Of a stretch of DNA of 33,531 bases, positions 14,851-24,118 are shown piece by piece. The stretch's first letter is position 1; each line of letters opens with the position of its first letter. The translations under genes were made by a program, and so were the position numbers. Source of the DNA: Erythrobacteraceae bacterium (GTDB taxonomy: Bacteria > Pseudomonadota > Alphaproteobacteria > Sphingomonadales > Sphingomonadaceae); assembly GCA_027489095.1 (NCBI GenBank), contig JAIYAL010000049.1, positions 1-33,531 of the forward strand. The letters run 5' to 3'. The notes under the pieces were generated by a model. It was not told where the DNA came from, made no database searches, and saw only the letters and a list, made by a program, of their open reading frames with translations.

Positions 14851-15609
14851 ATGGACCGGCTGATCTACACCGCCATGACCGCGATGAACGCGGCGATGGA
14901 CCGGCAGCGGGTGGTGGCGAACAATCTCGCCAACGCTTCGACGCCGGGCTTTCGCCAGGAGATCTTCGCGGTCACCTCGGCAACGCTCAAGGACGGCTCG
15001 CTCGAGGCGCGCGCGATGGCACGCGGCAATGTGCGCGGGGCGGACATGGCTGCAGGCAGGTCGGTGCCGACCGGCAATGCGCTCGACGTCTCTCTGGAGG
15101 GCAAGGCGCTGATCGCGCTCCAGTCGCCCAGTCGCCAGGGCGAGGTCTATTCGCGGCGCGGCGACCTCAAGGTCGCGGCCTCCGGCGTGCTCGAGAACGG
15201 TGACGGCCTTGCCGTGCTGGGCGAGAGCGGCGCGCCGATCACGGTGCCGCCGGGCTTCATCCTCGCGATCGCGCCGGACGGGACGGTGCTGGGCCGCGAC
15301 CCGGCGACGCCGGGCGCTGCGGCCGAGCCGATTGACCGCATCCGGTTGGTCAATCCCGAAGGGAGCCCGCTCGCCAAGGGAACCGACGGTTTCCTCAAGG
15401 TGCCTGCCGCCAATGGCTTGACTGGCGTGCTTCCCCCCGATCCGACCGCGCGCCTCACGCCAGGCACGCTCGAGATGTCCAACGTCGAGACCGCCGACAC
15501 GTTGGTGCAGATGGTCGAAGCCCAGCGCGCCTTCGAACAGCGCGCGCGAGTGATCGCCACCGCGAGCGAGCTCGACGAAGCCGGCAGCGGCCTGATGGCG
15601 CTCCGCTGA
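14851..15609 (+). CDS. flgF: flagellar proximal rod protein FlgF
   Basis: A 252-residue rod protein of normal FlgF size. It has the N-terminal MDRLIYTAMTAMNAAMDRQR helix with NNLANASTPGFR, a middle domain, and a C-terminal QMVEAQRAFEQRARVIATA helix, which is standard for the rod/hook family. The DGDGFF motif seen in FlgE and FlgG is replaced by LEGKALIAL, as is common in FlgF. The frame is open upstream to 14713 inside flgE, but the ATG at 14851 lies 4 bases after the flgE stop, has AAGG ahead and gives the family N-terminus. Confidence 0.93.
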   Translation: MDRLIYTAMTAMNAAMDRQRVVANNLANASTPGFRQEIFAVTSATLKDGSLEARAMARGNVRGADMAAGRSVPTGNALDVSLEGKALIALQSPSRQGEVYSRRGDLKVAASGVLENGDGLAVLGESGAPITVPPGFILAIAPDGTVLGRDPATPGAAAEPIDRIRLVNPEGSPLAKGTDGFLKVPAANGLTGVLPPDPTARLTPGTLEMSNVETADTLVQMVEAQRAFEQRARVIATASELDEAGSGLMALR

Positions 15610-15641
15610 CCCCCCCTTTTTCCCAAGAGGAGAATTGAGAC

Positions 15642-16433
15642 ATGCCCACTTCCGCCCTTCACGTCGCCCGCACCGGGCTTGAGGCCCAGGATGCGCGGAT
15701 GCGCGTCATCGCCAACAATCTTGCCAACATCGGCACCACTGGCTTCAAGCGCGACCGCGTCGACTTTGCGACGCTCGCCTATCAGGAGCAGCGGACTGCG
15801 GGGCAGGCCTCGACCGGGCAGACCGCCTTTGCCGTCGGGCTCAACCTCGGCACCGGTGTGCAGGTGCAGGGCACCAGCCGCATCCAGACCCAGGGCACCC
15901 TCAACACGACCGGCAACCGGCTCGACATCGCGCTCGACGGGGACGGCTTCTTTCAGGTGGAGCTGCCGGGCGGCGGCCAGCCGGGCTTCACCCGCGCGGG
16001 CAACTTCACCCTGTCGAACGACGGCACGCTGATCACCGCGCAAGGTTATGCCCTCCAGCCGCCGATCCAGATCCCCCCCGGCGCGCAGTCGATCACCATT
16101 TCCCCTGACGGCACGGTGAGCGCGGTTACCCAGGGCCAGGCCGAGCCGACGCTGCTCGGCCAGCTCCAGATCGCCAGTTTCGTCAATCCGGCGGGCCTCA
16201 GGGCGGTCGGCGACAACTTCCTTGTCGAGACCGCCGCGTCCGGCCCGGCCGAAGTCGGCCTCGCCGGCGAGAACGGGCGGGGGCAGGTGCGGCAGGGCAT
16301 GCTCGAAGGCTCGAATGTCAATGTCGTCGAGGAGCTGGTCGAGATGATCGAGACCCAGCGCGCCTACGAGATCAACTCCAAGATGGTGAGCGCGGTCGAT
16401 GAGATGCTGCGCAACGCCAACCAGACGCTGTGA
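15642..16433 (+). CDS. flgG: flagellar distal rod protein FlgG
   Basis: A 263-residue protein, the usual length for FlgG, which builds the distal rod. N-terminal helix SALHVARTGLEAQDARMRVIANNLANIGTTGFKRDR is followed by the FlgG-specific segment around residues 45-70 that stiffens the rod relative to the hook. The DGDGFFQVELPGG and TRAGNFTLSNDG motifs are present, and the C-terminal helix VVEELVEMIETQRAYEINSKMVSAVDEML is canonical. A good ribosome site (AAGAGGAGAA) stands ahead of the ATG. It follows flgF by 32 bases. Confidence 0.96.
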   Translation: MPTSALHVARTGLEAQDARMRVIANNLANIGTTGFKRDRVDFATLAYQEQRTAGQASTGQTAFAVGLNLGTGVQVQGTSRIQTQGTLNTTGNRLDIALDGDGFFQVELPGGGQPGFTRAGNFTLSNDGTLITAQGYALQPPIQIPPGAQSITISPDGTVSAVTQGQAEPTLLGQLQIASFVNPAGLRAVGDNFLVETAASGPAEVGLAGENGRGQVRQGMLEGSNVNVVEELVEMIETQRAYEINSKMVSAVDEMLRNANQTL

Positions 16434-16441
16434 GAGGCCGG

Positions 16442-17194
16442 ATGACGGGTCGCACCTTCCTCGCGCTCACCGCGCCGCTGTGCCTTGCGGCCTGCATGGG
16501 CGGCGGCACAGGCCCGCAGCCGGGCTTCACCGCGCCCCCTCCACCCGGGGCGGCGATCAGCTTGGCTCCGCCGGGCGCAGGGCTGACCGCGGCGAACGCC
16601 GGCGATCCCTTCGCGGCGGTGAGCCCTGCGATGGTCCCGGCCGTGCCCCAGCCTGTCAGCGCGGGCGCGATCTTTCAGGCGGGCGGCGGCTATGCGGGGC
16701 TCGTCACGGGCAACCGCGCGCGGGCACTCGGCGACATGGTAACGATCCTCCTCGTCGAGGCCACCACCACCACCAAGAGCACCACCGGCGCAACCCGCCG
16801 CGAGGGCAGCTTCGGGATCACTCCGCCGACCAGAGGCCCGCTCGACTTCCTCGATCCCGAGGCTCTTAAAGCCGCCGCCGAAGGGTCGTTCAACGGCTCT
16901 GGCAATGCTGCGCAGCAAAGCCGCCTCAACGGCGCGGTCGCGGTCACGATCGCCGCCATCTACCCCAACGGCACTGCCGAAGTGGTCGGAGAAAAGCAGA
17001 TGATGTTCAGCCAGGGCGACGAGTGGGTGCAATTCGCCGGCCGCATCCGGCTGGTCGACATCGACAGCGACAACCGCCTCGCGTCCTCACAGGTGGCCAA
17101 TGCCCGGATGATCTATTCGGGCAAGGGCGCTCTGCAGCAGGCGAGCCGGCCGGGCTGGCTGAGCCGCTTCTTCAACTTCATCTCGCCGTTCTGA
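16442..17194 (+). CDS. flgH: flagellar L-ring lipoprotein FlgH
   Basis: A 250-residue outer-membrane lipoprotein that forms the L ring. A lipoprotein signal with the lipobox LAAC is seen, with lipidated Cys at residue 18. The FlgH core is visible (LVTGNRARALGDMVTILLVEATTTTKSTTGATRR, and later ALQQASRPGWLSRFFNFISPF at the C-terminus). The linker after the lipobox is Pro/Gly-rich and longer than usual. The ATG at 16442 is chosen over GTG 16430 because it places the lipobox correctly. It begins 8 bases after the flgG stop. Confidence 0.94.
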   Translation: MTGRTFLALTAPLCLAACMGGGTGPQPGFTAPPPPGAAISLAPPGAGLTAANAGDPFAAVSPAMVPAVPQPVSAGAIFQAGGGYAGLVTGNRARALGDMVTILLVEATTTTKSTTGATRREGSFGITPPTRGPLDFLDPEALKAAAEGSFNGSGNAAQQSRLNGAVAVTIAAIYPNGTAEVVGEKQMMFSQGDEWVQFAGRIRLVDIDSDNRLASSQVANARMIYSGKGALQQASRPGWLSRFFNFISPF

Positions 17195-17206
17195 GGGGAC
17201 AGGTCC

Positions 17207-18340
17207 ATGACCAGCACCAGCACCAGCACCCGCATTCGCATCCTTGCGCCGCTGCTCTATCTGCTGCTCGCCGCGATCGCGGGCCAGATCCCGATGCCCG
17301 CGCATGCCGAGCGTATCCGCGATCTCGGCCAGTTCGAGGGGCTTCGCGCAAACCAGTTGACCGGCTACGGCATCGTCGTCGGCCTTCAGGGGACGGGCGA
17401 CAACCAGCTCGAATATGCGACCGAGGCGATGCGCGGGGTCTCCGGACGGCTCGGCCTGCCGCTGCCCGCCGGCGTCAGCCCGACCTTGCGCAACGCCGCG
17501 GCGGTGATTGTTACTGCCGAACTTCCCGCCTTCGCCAAGCCCGGCCAGCGGATCGATATCACCGTCTCGACGCTGGGGCAGGCGATGTCCTTGCGCGGCG
17601 GGGCGCTGGTGCTGACCCCGCTCTACGGCGCTGACGGGCAGATCTACGCGATGGCGCAGGGCAATGTCGCGGTCGGCGGGCTCGGGGTGACCGGGCGCGA
17701 CGGCTCGCAGCTCACCGTGAATGTCACCACCGTCGGCCGGATCGCCGACGGCGCGTCGGTCGAGCGCGGGGTCGCCACCGGCTTCGATGTCGCGCCGACC
17801 TTGCGCTTCAACTTGCACAAGGCCGATTTCCTCACGGCGGCGCGCGTGCGCGACGCGGTCAACACGCGCTACCCCGGCATCGCCAGCATCGCTGATGGTG
17901 TGAGCATCGCGCTCGCGCTGCCCCAAGGCAACGATCAGCGTTCGGGAATGATGGCCGAGATCGAGATGCTTGCCGTCACCCCGGCGCCAGTCGCCGCCAA
18001 GGTGATCGTCAACAGTCGCACCGGCACGGTTGTGATCAACGACGCAGTGCGGCTCGCCCCGGCGGCGGTCAGCCATGGCAAGCTGGTAATCCGCATCAAC
18101 GAGAACCCGACGATCGTCCAGCCAGCACCCTTCAGCCAGGGCCAGACCGCGCAGGAGGAATCCTCAGACATCACCATCGAGGAACGCTCGGACCGGGTCG
18201 CCTACATGCCCGCAGCCGCCTCGCTCACCGAGATCGTCGACGCGCTCAACCTGCTTGGCGTGGGGGCCTCGGATCTCGTGGTGATCCTCGAAAGCCTCAA
18301 GCAGGCAGGCAGCCTGCAAGCCGAAATGATCGTGTTGTGA
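17207..18340 (+). CDS. flgI: flagellar P-ring protein FlgI
   Basis: A 377-residue periplasmic protein that assembles into the P ring around the rod in the peptidoglycan layer, with help from FlgA. The signal peptide ends near MPAHA-ERI, and the mature protein opens with the family sequence ERIRDLGQFEGLRANQLTGYGIVVGLQGTGD. The C-terminus (DLVVILESLKQAGSLQAEMIVL) is also typical. The first codons after ATG are three ACC AGC repeats giving Thr-Ser-Thr-Ser before the charged n-region of the signal. Its stop overlaps the flgJ GTG (GTGA). Confidence 0.96.
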   Translation: MTSTSTSTRIRILAPLLYLLLAAIAGQIPMPAHAERIRDLGQFEGLRANQLTGYGIVVGLQGTGDNQLEYATEAMRGVSGRLGLPLPAGVSPTLRNAAAVIVTAELPAFAKPGQRIDITVSTLGQAMSLRGGALVLTPLYGADGQIYAMAQGNVAVGGLGVTGRDGSQLTVNVTTVGRIADGASVERGVATGFDVAPTLRFNLHKADFLTAARVRDAVNTRYPGIASIADGVSIALALPQGNDQRSGMMAEIEMLAVTPAPVAAKVIVNSRTGTVVINDAVRLAPAAVSHGKLVIRINENPTIVQPAPFSQGQTAQEESSDITIEERSDRVAYMPAAASLTEIVDALNLLGVGASDLVVILESLKQAGSLQAEMIVL

Positions 18341-18693
18341 CCGGGCCGGTATCCCCTTCCGGCCCGGTTGCAGCCGGCAGCGCGGTTCGCCCGGAGGCGT
18401 CCGGTTCGCTGGGCCCTTCTCCAGAGCGGGCCGCGCTGCAAGCCGACTTGCGCAAGGCCGCCGAGGGCTTCGAGGCGATCATGCTGCGCAAGATGATGGC
18501 CACGGCCCGCGCCGCCGGCTTTGCCGAGGAGACCCCGCTAACCGGCGGCGGGCGGCAGCAATTCGAGGCGATGCGCGACGAGCACTTCGCCGACGTCGCG
18601 GCCGCAAGCGGTGCCTTCGGGTTTGCCCGGAGCATCGAGGCGCAGCTTGCGCAATATCTTCCACCGTATCAACGCGCCCAGGGGGATGACTGA
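18337..18693 (+). CDS. flgJ: FlgJ rod-assembly domain protein (no peptidoglycanase domain)
   Basis: A 118-residue protein that equals only the N-terminal, rod-capping half of enteric FlgJ. The conserved core is LRKAAEGFEAIMLRKMMATARAA, then FEAMRDEHFADVAAASGAFGFARSIEAQL. The C-terminal glucosaminidase of gammaproteobacterial FlgJ is absent, as is usual in alphaproteobacteria. The wall-cleaving activity is presumably supplied by the transglycosylase at 7681-8733. GTG start overlaps the flgI stop; the stop overlaps the flgK ATG by one base (TGATG). Confidence 0.9.
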   Translation: MTGPVSPSGPVAAGSAVRPEASGSLGPSPERAALQADLRKAAEGFEAIMLRKMMATARAAGFAEETPLTGGGRQQFEAMRDEHFADVAAASGAFGFARSIEAQLAQYLPPYQRAQGDD

Positions 18694-20033
18694 TGCCAAC
18701 CGCGATCTTCACCATCGGCCGCTCGGGCCTCACCGCGACCCGCCGCAACCTCGAGCTGGCGGCGCAGAACGTCGCCAATGCCGAGAACCCCAACTACTCG
18801 CGCCGCTCGCTCACGCAGGGCGAGCTGGTGATGACCGGGACAATCGGTACCAATACGCAGGATTCGCTCGGCGGGGTGCGACCCGGCACGATCGAGCGCG
18901 CGGAAAGCGCGCTGGTGCAGCGCCAGGCGCGCGACAGCTCCTCCGCGCTGTCGGCCGCAAAGGCCGAGTTCCTGGGCATGCGCGAGGCCGAGAGCGCGAT
19001 CGAGACCTCCGGGCTTTACACGGGGCTCGTCGAGTTCGAGGCCTCGCTCACGCGCCTCCAGAACAATCCGCTCGAACCGGCGCTGCGGCTCTCGGTGCTT
19101 GAGGGCGCGCGCAAGATGGCGGGCAATTTCCGCATCGCCAACGGCACGCTCGGCAATGCCCGAACGCTGGTTCAGGCCGAGGTTAGCGCCAAGACGCTGA
19201 CCATCAACGAGCGTGCCAAGGAGCTCGCCGCGATCAACGCCGACCTCGTCGGCGCGCGGGAGGGCACGGCGGGCCGCGCGGGGCTGCTCGATGCACGCGA
19301 CAAGGTGCTGCGCCAGATGGCTGAGGAATTCGCGATCCAGCCGGTGTTCAACCCCAATGGCACCGCCGATGTGACGCTTTCAGGCACGCCGCCCATGACG
19401 CTGGTCACGGGTGCCAACGCGCAGAGCGTGAGCGTTTCCTTCGCCGCTGACGGCACCGCCAGCTTCGCGATCGGCGCGACCGGCTTCGTGCCTTCGGGCG
19501 GGGCGATGGCGGGCCGTGCCAGCGCGCTGATCGGCATGGCGGGGCTCCAGACCGATCTCGACGCAATCGCGCTTGGGGCGATCAGCATCGCCAACACGGC
19601 GCAGGGCAACGGCGCTGCCGCCGACGGCGCGCCTGGCCAGCCGCTGTTTGCCGGGACGGGCGCGGGCGACATCAACGTCGTGCTCGCCTCCGCCACCGGG
19701 CTGGCCACTGCGCCGTCCGGGGCGCCCGCGGGGAGCCGCGACACGGCCAATCTCGCCGCGCTGCTCGCCACGCTCGGCGCCAGCAACGGCCCGGTCGCGC
19801 GCACCGACACCCTGCTGCTCGGCCTGTCGAGCCGTGTCTCCGCGCTGGAGACCCGCAGCGACGGTCTCGCTGTCGTCGCCTCCAGCGCCGAGACCGAGCT
19901 CCTGCGCGAAACCGGCGTCGATCTCGACGATGAGGCCGCCAACCTGGTGCGCCTCCAGCAGGCCTTCGAGGCCAACAGCCGCGTGATCCAGGTCGCCGCC
20001 GAGCTGTTCGATACGATCCTGGGTCTGAGGTAA
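18693..20033 (+). CDS. flgK: hook-filament junction protein FlgK (HAP1)
   Basis: A 446-residue protein that forms the first junction zone between hook and filament. The N-terminal helix (IFTIGRSGLTATRRNLELAAQNVANAENPNYSRRS) carries the FlgK-type NxANxxNPNYSRR motif. The C-terminal helix (LDDEAANLVRLQQAFEANSRVIQVAAELFDTILGLR) is the standard flagellin/HAP polymerisation helix. It is shorter than the enteric protein (about 545 residues), which suggests a smaller variable domain. FlgN is its likely chaperone. Confidence 0.94.
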   Translation: MPTAIFTIGRSGLTATRRNLELAAQNVANAENPNYSRRSLTQGELVMTGTIGTNTQDSLGGVRPGTIERAESALVQRQARDSSSALSAAKAEFLGMREAESAIETSGLYTGLVEFEASLTRLQNNPLEPALRLSVLEGARKMAGNFRIANGTLGNARTLVQAEVSAKTLTINERAKELAAINADLVGAREGTAGRAGLLDARDKVLRQMAEEFAIQPVFNPNGTADVTLSGTPPMTLVTGANAQSVSVSFAADGTASFAIGATGFVPSGGAMAGRASALIGMAGLQTDLDAIALGAISIANTAQGNGAAADGAPGQPLFAGTGAGDINVVLASATGLATAPSGAPAGSRDTANLAALLATLGASNGPVARTDTLLLGLSSRVSALETRSDGLAVVASSAETELLRETGVDLDDEAANLVRLQQAFEANSRVIQVAAELFDTILGLR

Positions 20034-20047
20034 GGGAGCGTGCTGCG

Positions 20048-20968
20048 ATGAGTTCCATCACCAATTCTGCCGGGTCCTTCTTCAACCGCTCGCTGGCGCA
20101 AATGGCCGATCTGCGTTCTGGCATCGAGCGCACGCGTTCGCAGATCGCCACCGGGCGCCGCCTGGAGCGCGGCTCGCAAGACCCCGCCGCCGCTGCCCAG
20201 CTGCGCAGTGTCGCGCGGCGCGAGGCGCTGGCCAAGGTCGAGGGCGACAATGCCGCACGGCTCGGGCAGGATCTCGGCGCGGCCTCGGGCGAACTTGAGG
20301 CGGTCACTCTGTTGCTCCAACGGGCGCGCGAGCTGTCGCTTCAGGCCGCGAACACGCCGATCGGCGACCGCGGGCGGCAGGCGATCGCCTTCGAGCTCGA
20401 ACAGCTCGGGCAGCAGCTGTTCAGCCGCGCCAATGCGGCCTCGCTGACCGGCGAGCCGCTGTTTGCGGGCCAGGCCTCGGCGACCGCTTTCGTTCGCGAT
20501 GCAGCGGGCAATGTCACCTATTCCGGCACCCCCACCAGCGGCGCGGTGCCGATCGCGGCCGGCACCGCGATCGAACGCGGGCTGCCGGGCAACGAGGTGT
20601 TCGAGTTCAGCGTCAATGGCAGCCCGACCAACGCCTTTGCTGTGCTTGGCACGCTCAGCACGGCCTTGCAGGGTGGCGCTGCCGATCCGGTCGTGGCTGC
20701 CACCACGGCGCTTTCCGGGATCGACGCCGCGCTTGACACCTTAGCCCGCGCGCAGACCATCTTCGGCACGCGCATGGCGTGGATCGAGCAGGTCCAGGAT
20801 CAGCAGGGCGAGCGCGGCATTGCGCTGGCCCAGCAACGCTCGCGGGTGGGCGATACCGAGATCGCCGATGCCGTCGCACGGCTCCAGCAGTCGCTCACCG
20901 CACTCGAGGCCACCCAGGCCGCCTTCGCCCGCGTCAGTTCGCTGACCCTGTTCGACGCGCTGCGCTGA
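20048..20968 (+). CDS. flgL: hook-filament junction protein FlgL (HAP3)
   Basis: A 306-residue protein forming the second junction zone. It has flagellin-like ends. The N-terminus (SFFNRSLAQMADLRSGIERTRSQIATGRRLERGSQDPAAAAQL) is the FlgL form of the flagellin D0/D1 helix. The C-terminus (IADAVARLQQSLTALEATQAAFARVSSLTLFDALR) is the matching helix. ATG with GGGAG ahead, 14 bases after flgK, and followed directly by motA. No fliD or fliS is present in the window. Confidence 0.94.
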   Translation: MSSITNSAGSFFNRSLAQMADLRSGIERTRSQIATGRRLERGSQDPAAAAQLRSVARREALAKVEGDNAARLGQDLGAASGELEAVTLLLQRARELSLQAANTPIGDRGRQAIAFELEQLGQQLFSRANAASLTGEPLFAGQASATAFVRDAAGNVTYSGTPTSGAVPIAAGTAIERGLPGNEVFEFSVNGSPTNAFAVLGTLSTALQGGAADPVVAATTALSGIDAALDTLARAQTIFGTRMAWIEQVQDQQGERGIALAQQRSRVGDTEIADAVARLQQSLTALEATQAAFARVSSLTLFDALR

Positions 20969-20981
20969 GGAGGCCTGATCC

Positions 20982-21845
20982 GTGTTTGCAGCCATCGGCA
21001 TTGTCGTGCTTCTGGTCATGGTGTTCGGCGGCTTCATGCTCGCCGGGGGCGCCATGGGCCCGGTGCTCGCCGCCCTCCCGCTCGAATTCATGATGATCGG
21101 CGGTGCGGCGACGGGCGCGGTGCTGATCGGCAACTCGATGCACGAGATCAAACTGCTCGGCGGCGGGCTCGGCAAGGTCTTCAAGGGCCCGAAATACACC
21201 GACGAAGACCATATCGACGCGATTGCGTTGACCAGCAAGCTGATGAAGCTGCTGCGGTCGGAAGGGGCGGTCGCGCTGGAAAGCCACGTCACCGAACCGG
21301 CCACCTCGACGATCTTCAGCGAATATCCGCGCCTTCAGGCCGATCCGGTGGTGACCGCGATGATCTGCGATCCGCTGACGCTTATGGTTGTGTCCTCGGG
21401 CACGCTTGACACCCATGCGGTGGAGGACGTGATCGACAGCGCGATCAAGACCCAGCTCCACGAGATGGATGAACCGCAGCACATGATCCAGTCGCTCGCC
21501 GATGCGCTGCCCGCCTTGGGGATCGTCGCGGCGGTGCTCGGGATCATCAAGACCATGGGCGCGATCGACCAGCCCCCGGCGGTGCTGGGCAAGATGATCG
21601 GCAGCGCGCTGGTCGGCACCTTCCTCGGCGTGCTGCTCGCCTATGGCTTTGCCGGGCCGCTGGGCGGACGGTTGAAGCAGATCAACACCCACGACCAGCA
21701 GATCTTCCACTCGATCAAACAGGTGATCATCGCGAGCCTGCACGGCTATCCGCAGCCGCTGGTGCTGGAAGCGGCACGCTCGGGCCTGCCACCGGCGCAC
21801 CGCCCCAAGCTCACCGACCTGCTCGACATGATGCGGGGACGCTGA
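20982..21845 (+). CDS. motA: flagellar stator channel protein MotA
   Basis: A 287-residue inner-membrane protein with four membrane segments: two near the N-terminus (about residues 1-25 and 32-52) and two around 165-225. The cytosolic loop between them has the charged stretch that contacts FliG. The third and fourth helices hold the conserved channel residues (ADALPALGIVAAVLGIIKTMGAI, then LVGTFLGVLLAYGFAGPL). It is the proton-type MotA by resemblance to enteric MotA. The start is GTG with GAGGAGG 8 bases ahead; the motB GTG follows after one base. Placement at the end of the rod/hook run links stators to class II transcription unless an internal promoter exists; none was found. Confidence 0.95.
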   Translation: MFAAIGIVVLLVMVFGGFMLAGGAMGPVLAALPLEFMMIGGAATGAVLIGNSMHEIKLLGGGLGKVFKGPKYTDEDHIDAIALTSKLMKLLRSEGAVALESHVTEPATSTIFSEYPRLQADPVVTAMICDPLTLMVVSSGTLDTHAVEDVIDSAIKTQLHEMDEPQHMIQSLADALPALGIVAAVLGIIKTMGAIDQPPAVLGKMIGSALVGTFLGVLLAYGFAGPLGGRLKQINTHDQQIFHSIKQVIIASLHGYPQPLVLEAARSGLPPAHRPKLTDLLDMMRGR

Positions 21846-21846
21846 G

Positions 21847-22776
21847 GTGGCCAATGCCGATCCCAAGCTGGCCATCCCCGCGCCGATCATCGTCAAGAAG
21901 GTCACGATCGTCGAGGGCGGTCACCACGGCGGGGCGTGGAAGGTTGCCTATGCCGACTTCGTAACCGCGATGATGGCCTTCTTCCTGCTGCTGTGGCTGC
22001 TCGGCGCCACCGAGGAGAAGCAGCGCAAGGGCATCGCCGACTACTTCACCCCGACCCTGGTCAAGCTGCGCAAGGAAAGCGCGGGCGCCAACGGCCTGCT
22101 CGGCGGCTCATCGATTACCGAGGTCGACAACTATCCCAACCGCAAGGGCCAGACCGGCCGCCAGGCGCTGACCATCCCGCGCGATGCCGTGGGCGGGCCG
22201 ATGGAGGCTGGCAAGCAGACCTCCAAGGTGGAGGAGAACGAGCGCCTGCGCGAGATCCGCGAGGCGATCGAAAAGAAGCTCGCCGAGCGCCGCACGCTCA
22301 AGCACCTTGCGCGGCAGGTGCGGGTGATGCGCTCGCCCGAGGGGATCCGTATCGACCTGATGGACGATGCCGACTTTTCGATGTTCGAGCTGGGCACGAC
22401 GATCCTGACGAAAGAGGCGCGCGGGCTGCTCGAGGTGATGGCCGATACCATCAAGGACGAGCCCGCCCCGCTGATCCTGCGCGGCCACACGGATTCGCTG
22501 CCGTGGCGCAGCGGCGTTGCTGCCAACAACTGGTCGCTCTCGGCCGGCCGCGCCGAGGCGACGCGCCAGGCGCTGGTGCTGGGCGGCGTGCCGAAGGGGC
22601 GCTTCGCCCGGATCGAGGGCGTCGCCGAAACCGAACCGCTGGTGGCGGACAACCCCGCCGACCCGCGCAACCGCCGCATCTCGCTGCTGCTGCTCGAGGG
22701 GCGGGGGGCGGGGGCGGCGGCCGAGCGGGCGCTTCCGGCGGCTCAGCCTTCGCCCAAGCCCAAGCCCAAGCCCTGA
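21847..22776 (+). CDS. motB: flagellar stator protein MotB
   Basis: A 309-residue protein. One membrane segment (residues about 34-53) contains the proton-binding aspartate D37 in WKVAYADFVTAMMAFFLLLW. The plug region follows (EEKQRKGIADYFTP), and the C-terminal OmpA-like peptidoglycan-binding domain starts near residue 160. GHTD is at 213-216, followed by NNWSLSAGRAEATRQAL. The protein anchors MotA channels to the wall. GTG start just after the motA stop. The last eight codons form a KPKPKPKP tail, which is unusual. Confidence 0.95.
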   Translation: MANADPKLAIPAPIIVKKVTIVEGGHHGGAWKVAYADFVTAMMAFFLLLWLLGATEEKQRKGIADYFTPTLVKLRKESAGANGLLGGSSITEVDNYPNRKGQTGRQALTIPRDAVGGPMEAGKQTSKVEENERLREIREAIEKKLAERRTLKHLARQVRVMRSPEGIRIDLMDDADFSMFELGTTILTKEARGLLEVMADTIKDEPAPLILRGHTDSLPWRSGVAANNWSLSAGRAEATRQALVLGGVPKGRFARIEGVAETEPLVADNPADPRNRRISLLLLEGRGAGAAAERALPAAQPSPKPKPKP

Positions 22777-22860
22777 GACCAAGGCGAGGTGCACCGCCCT
22801 ATAGTGGACGCTCGCAGCTGGAGCGATACACCATGCGCAAAATCACAGCCGGCGGCCCCG

Positions 22861-22918
22861 GATCGTGCGGTGCACAATCTCGGCGACAACTACGCACAGT
22901 GCGGCACGATCATTTTTT
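22861..22918 (+). terminator. possible terminator after motB
   Basis: GATCGTGC (22861-22868) pairs with GCACGATC (22904-22911), followed by A and six T on the plus strand. The loop is long (35 bases), so efficiency is doubtful. It sits 85 bases after the motB stop and its T-run overlaps the end of the haloperoxidase-like gene on the other strand. Confidence 0.4.
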
Positions 22919-24118
22919 CAGCGGCGTGAAATATCGCTGCGCGGCAACATTGCCGATTGCGATGCCCGCGCCGCGTCCGGCTTCCATCGAGAAGCGGTAA
23001 TGGACCCCGGCAAGGATACGGGACTCCGAAACTTCATCGATGTATTCCTGCGGCGTGTCGTAACGACGAAGCAAGGTGTCTTCCATTTCGAGCACGATTG
23101 GCGGGGCGTTGCTGCCAAATTCCTGATTGATCACGGCACCTACGGCACCTGCCGATAGGCAATGCCCGCAGGGGTATTCAGGATGCCATGGCGTTTCGAC
23201 CATTGCTTGCCATTGGGAATCGGGCGTGGTGGCATCATTGCCGTCGGTTTGCGCATTGCGAATGGCGGTTATGGGGCGCCAGAACATGTAATGGTATTTG
23301 CCATCCATCATGGAGACGTAGGAATCGGCCCATGCCATTTCCGCCAGGGCAAGAAAGCGGGCATCATCCACCAGACTGCGCCCGGGACGCCCAATAAGCT
23401 GGTTGAGCACGATCCGCACGTCACGCCCGGCCCAAAATTTGCCGATATCGGTCTGTTCAGAGGTGCGATCTTTCGACTTTTTCGCCCCGAGACTTTTGAC
23501 CTCATTGAAGTCACGCGCCCAGACCTCGCTGTCCAAAGCCGGCGGCGGCACAAATCGCATTTCATCGGGGCTGGTCATGATCCACGGCGTTTGCTTTGCC
23601 ATTATCGTGCCGACCAAGGGCGTGGTTTGCACATAGGCGCCCGGTGTCGCGGGGCGATTCACCGGGTCTTTGCCCTCGGCCTTCGAATTGGCTCTCGCGG
23701 CGATGACGGCGGCTGCTGCGGCAGCACCGACTTTCTCGCCATTGTCGCGAGCTGTCTTGTCGGTGATGGCGTCGAGCGACGTTTTCAGTGCGCCCTCAAA
23801 CATGCTTTTCTGATCGGCACAAACCAGCACGAGCACATCATGCGCGGCGCGCGCTGCCGCTGCTTCGGGTGAGCTGCCTTTGGGCGCTTCCAGCGGTTTG
23901 GTGTAGGGCGTGTATTTCGGCGTGACCGCATTGATGGCTTCGAACATGGCGACATGAACCATGGTATCGGCATCAGATTGTCGCGGATCGTCGCATTTGT
24001 AGGCATGGCCACGCCAATCGGTCAGCACATTATTGATGACACCGGCAGATGCGCTTGTTGCAGCAAAGGATCTGACAATAGCCGCGGAAAGAATCCACGA
24101 ACCTTTCGCAGTGCGCAT
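22910..24118 (-). CDS. vanadium-dependent haloperoxidase / PAP2-family exported protein
   Basis: A 402-residue protein with a signal peptide (cleavage near SASA-GV). The vanadate/phosphate-binding pattern of this superfamily is mostly present: K274-x6-R281-P282 (KYHYMFWRP), P316-C317-G318-H319 (in place of the usual PSGH), and S366-R367-x3-G371-x-H373. It could oxidise halides with peroxide or be an acid phosphatase; the motif cannot decide. The sequence is clearly poorer in GC than its neighbours (for example 32 of 60 bases at 23461-23520) and its codon use differs. It interrupts the flagellar cluster between motB and fliC, which suggests acquisition by transfer. The frame is open upstream to 24454, but the ATG at 24118 starts the signal peptide. 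Confidence 0.85.
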   Translation of the reverse strand: MRTAKGSWILSAAIVRSFAATSASAGVINNVLTDWRGHAYKCDDPRQSDADTMVHVAMFEAINAVTPKYTPYTKPLEAPKGSSPEAAAARAAHDVLVLVCADQKSMFEGALKTSLDAITDKTARDNGEKVGAAAAAAVIAARANSKAEGKDPVNRPATPGAYVQTTPLVGTIMAKQTPWIMTSPDEMRFVPPPALDSEVWARDFNEVKSLGAKKSKDRTSEQTDIGKFWAGRDVRIVLNQLIGRPGRSLVDDARFLALAEMAWADSYVSMMDGKYHYMFWRPITAIRNAQTDGNDATTPDSQWQAMVETPWHPEYPCGHCLSAGAVGAVINQEFGSNAPPIVLEMEDTLLRRYDTPQEYIDEVSESRILAGVHYRFSMEAGRGAGIAIGNVAAQRYFTPLKK

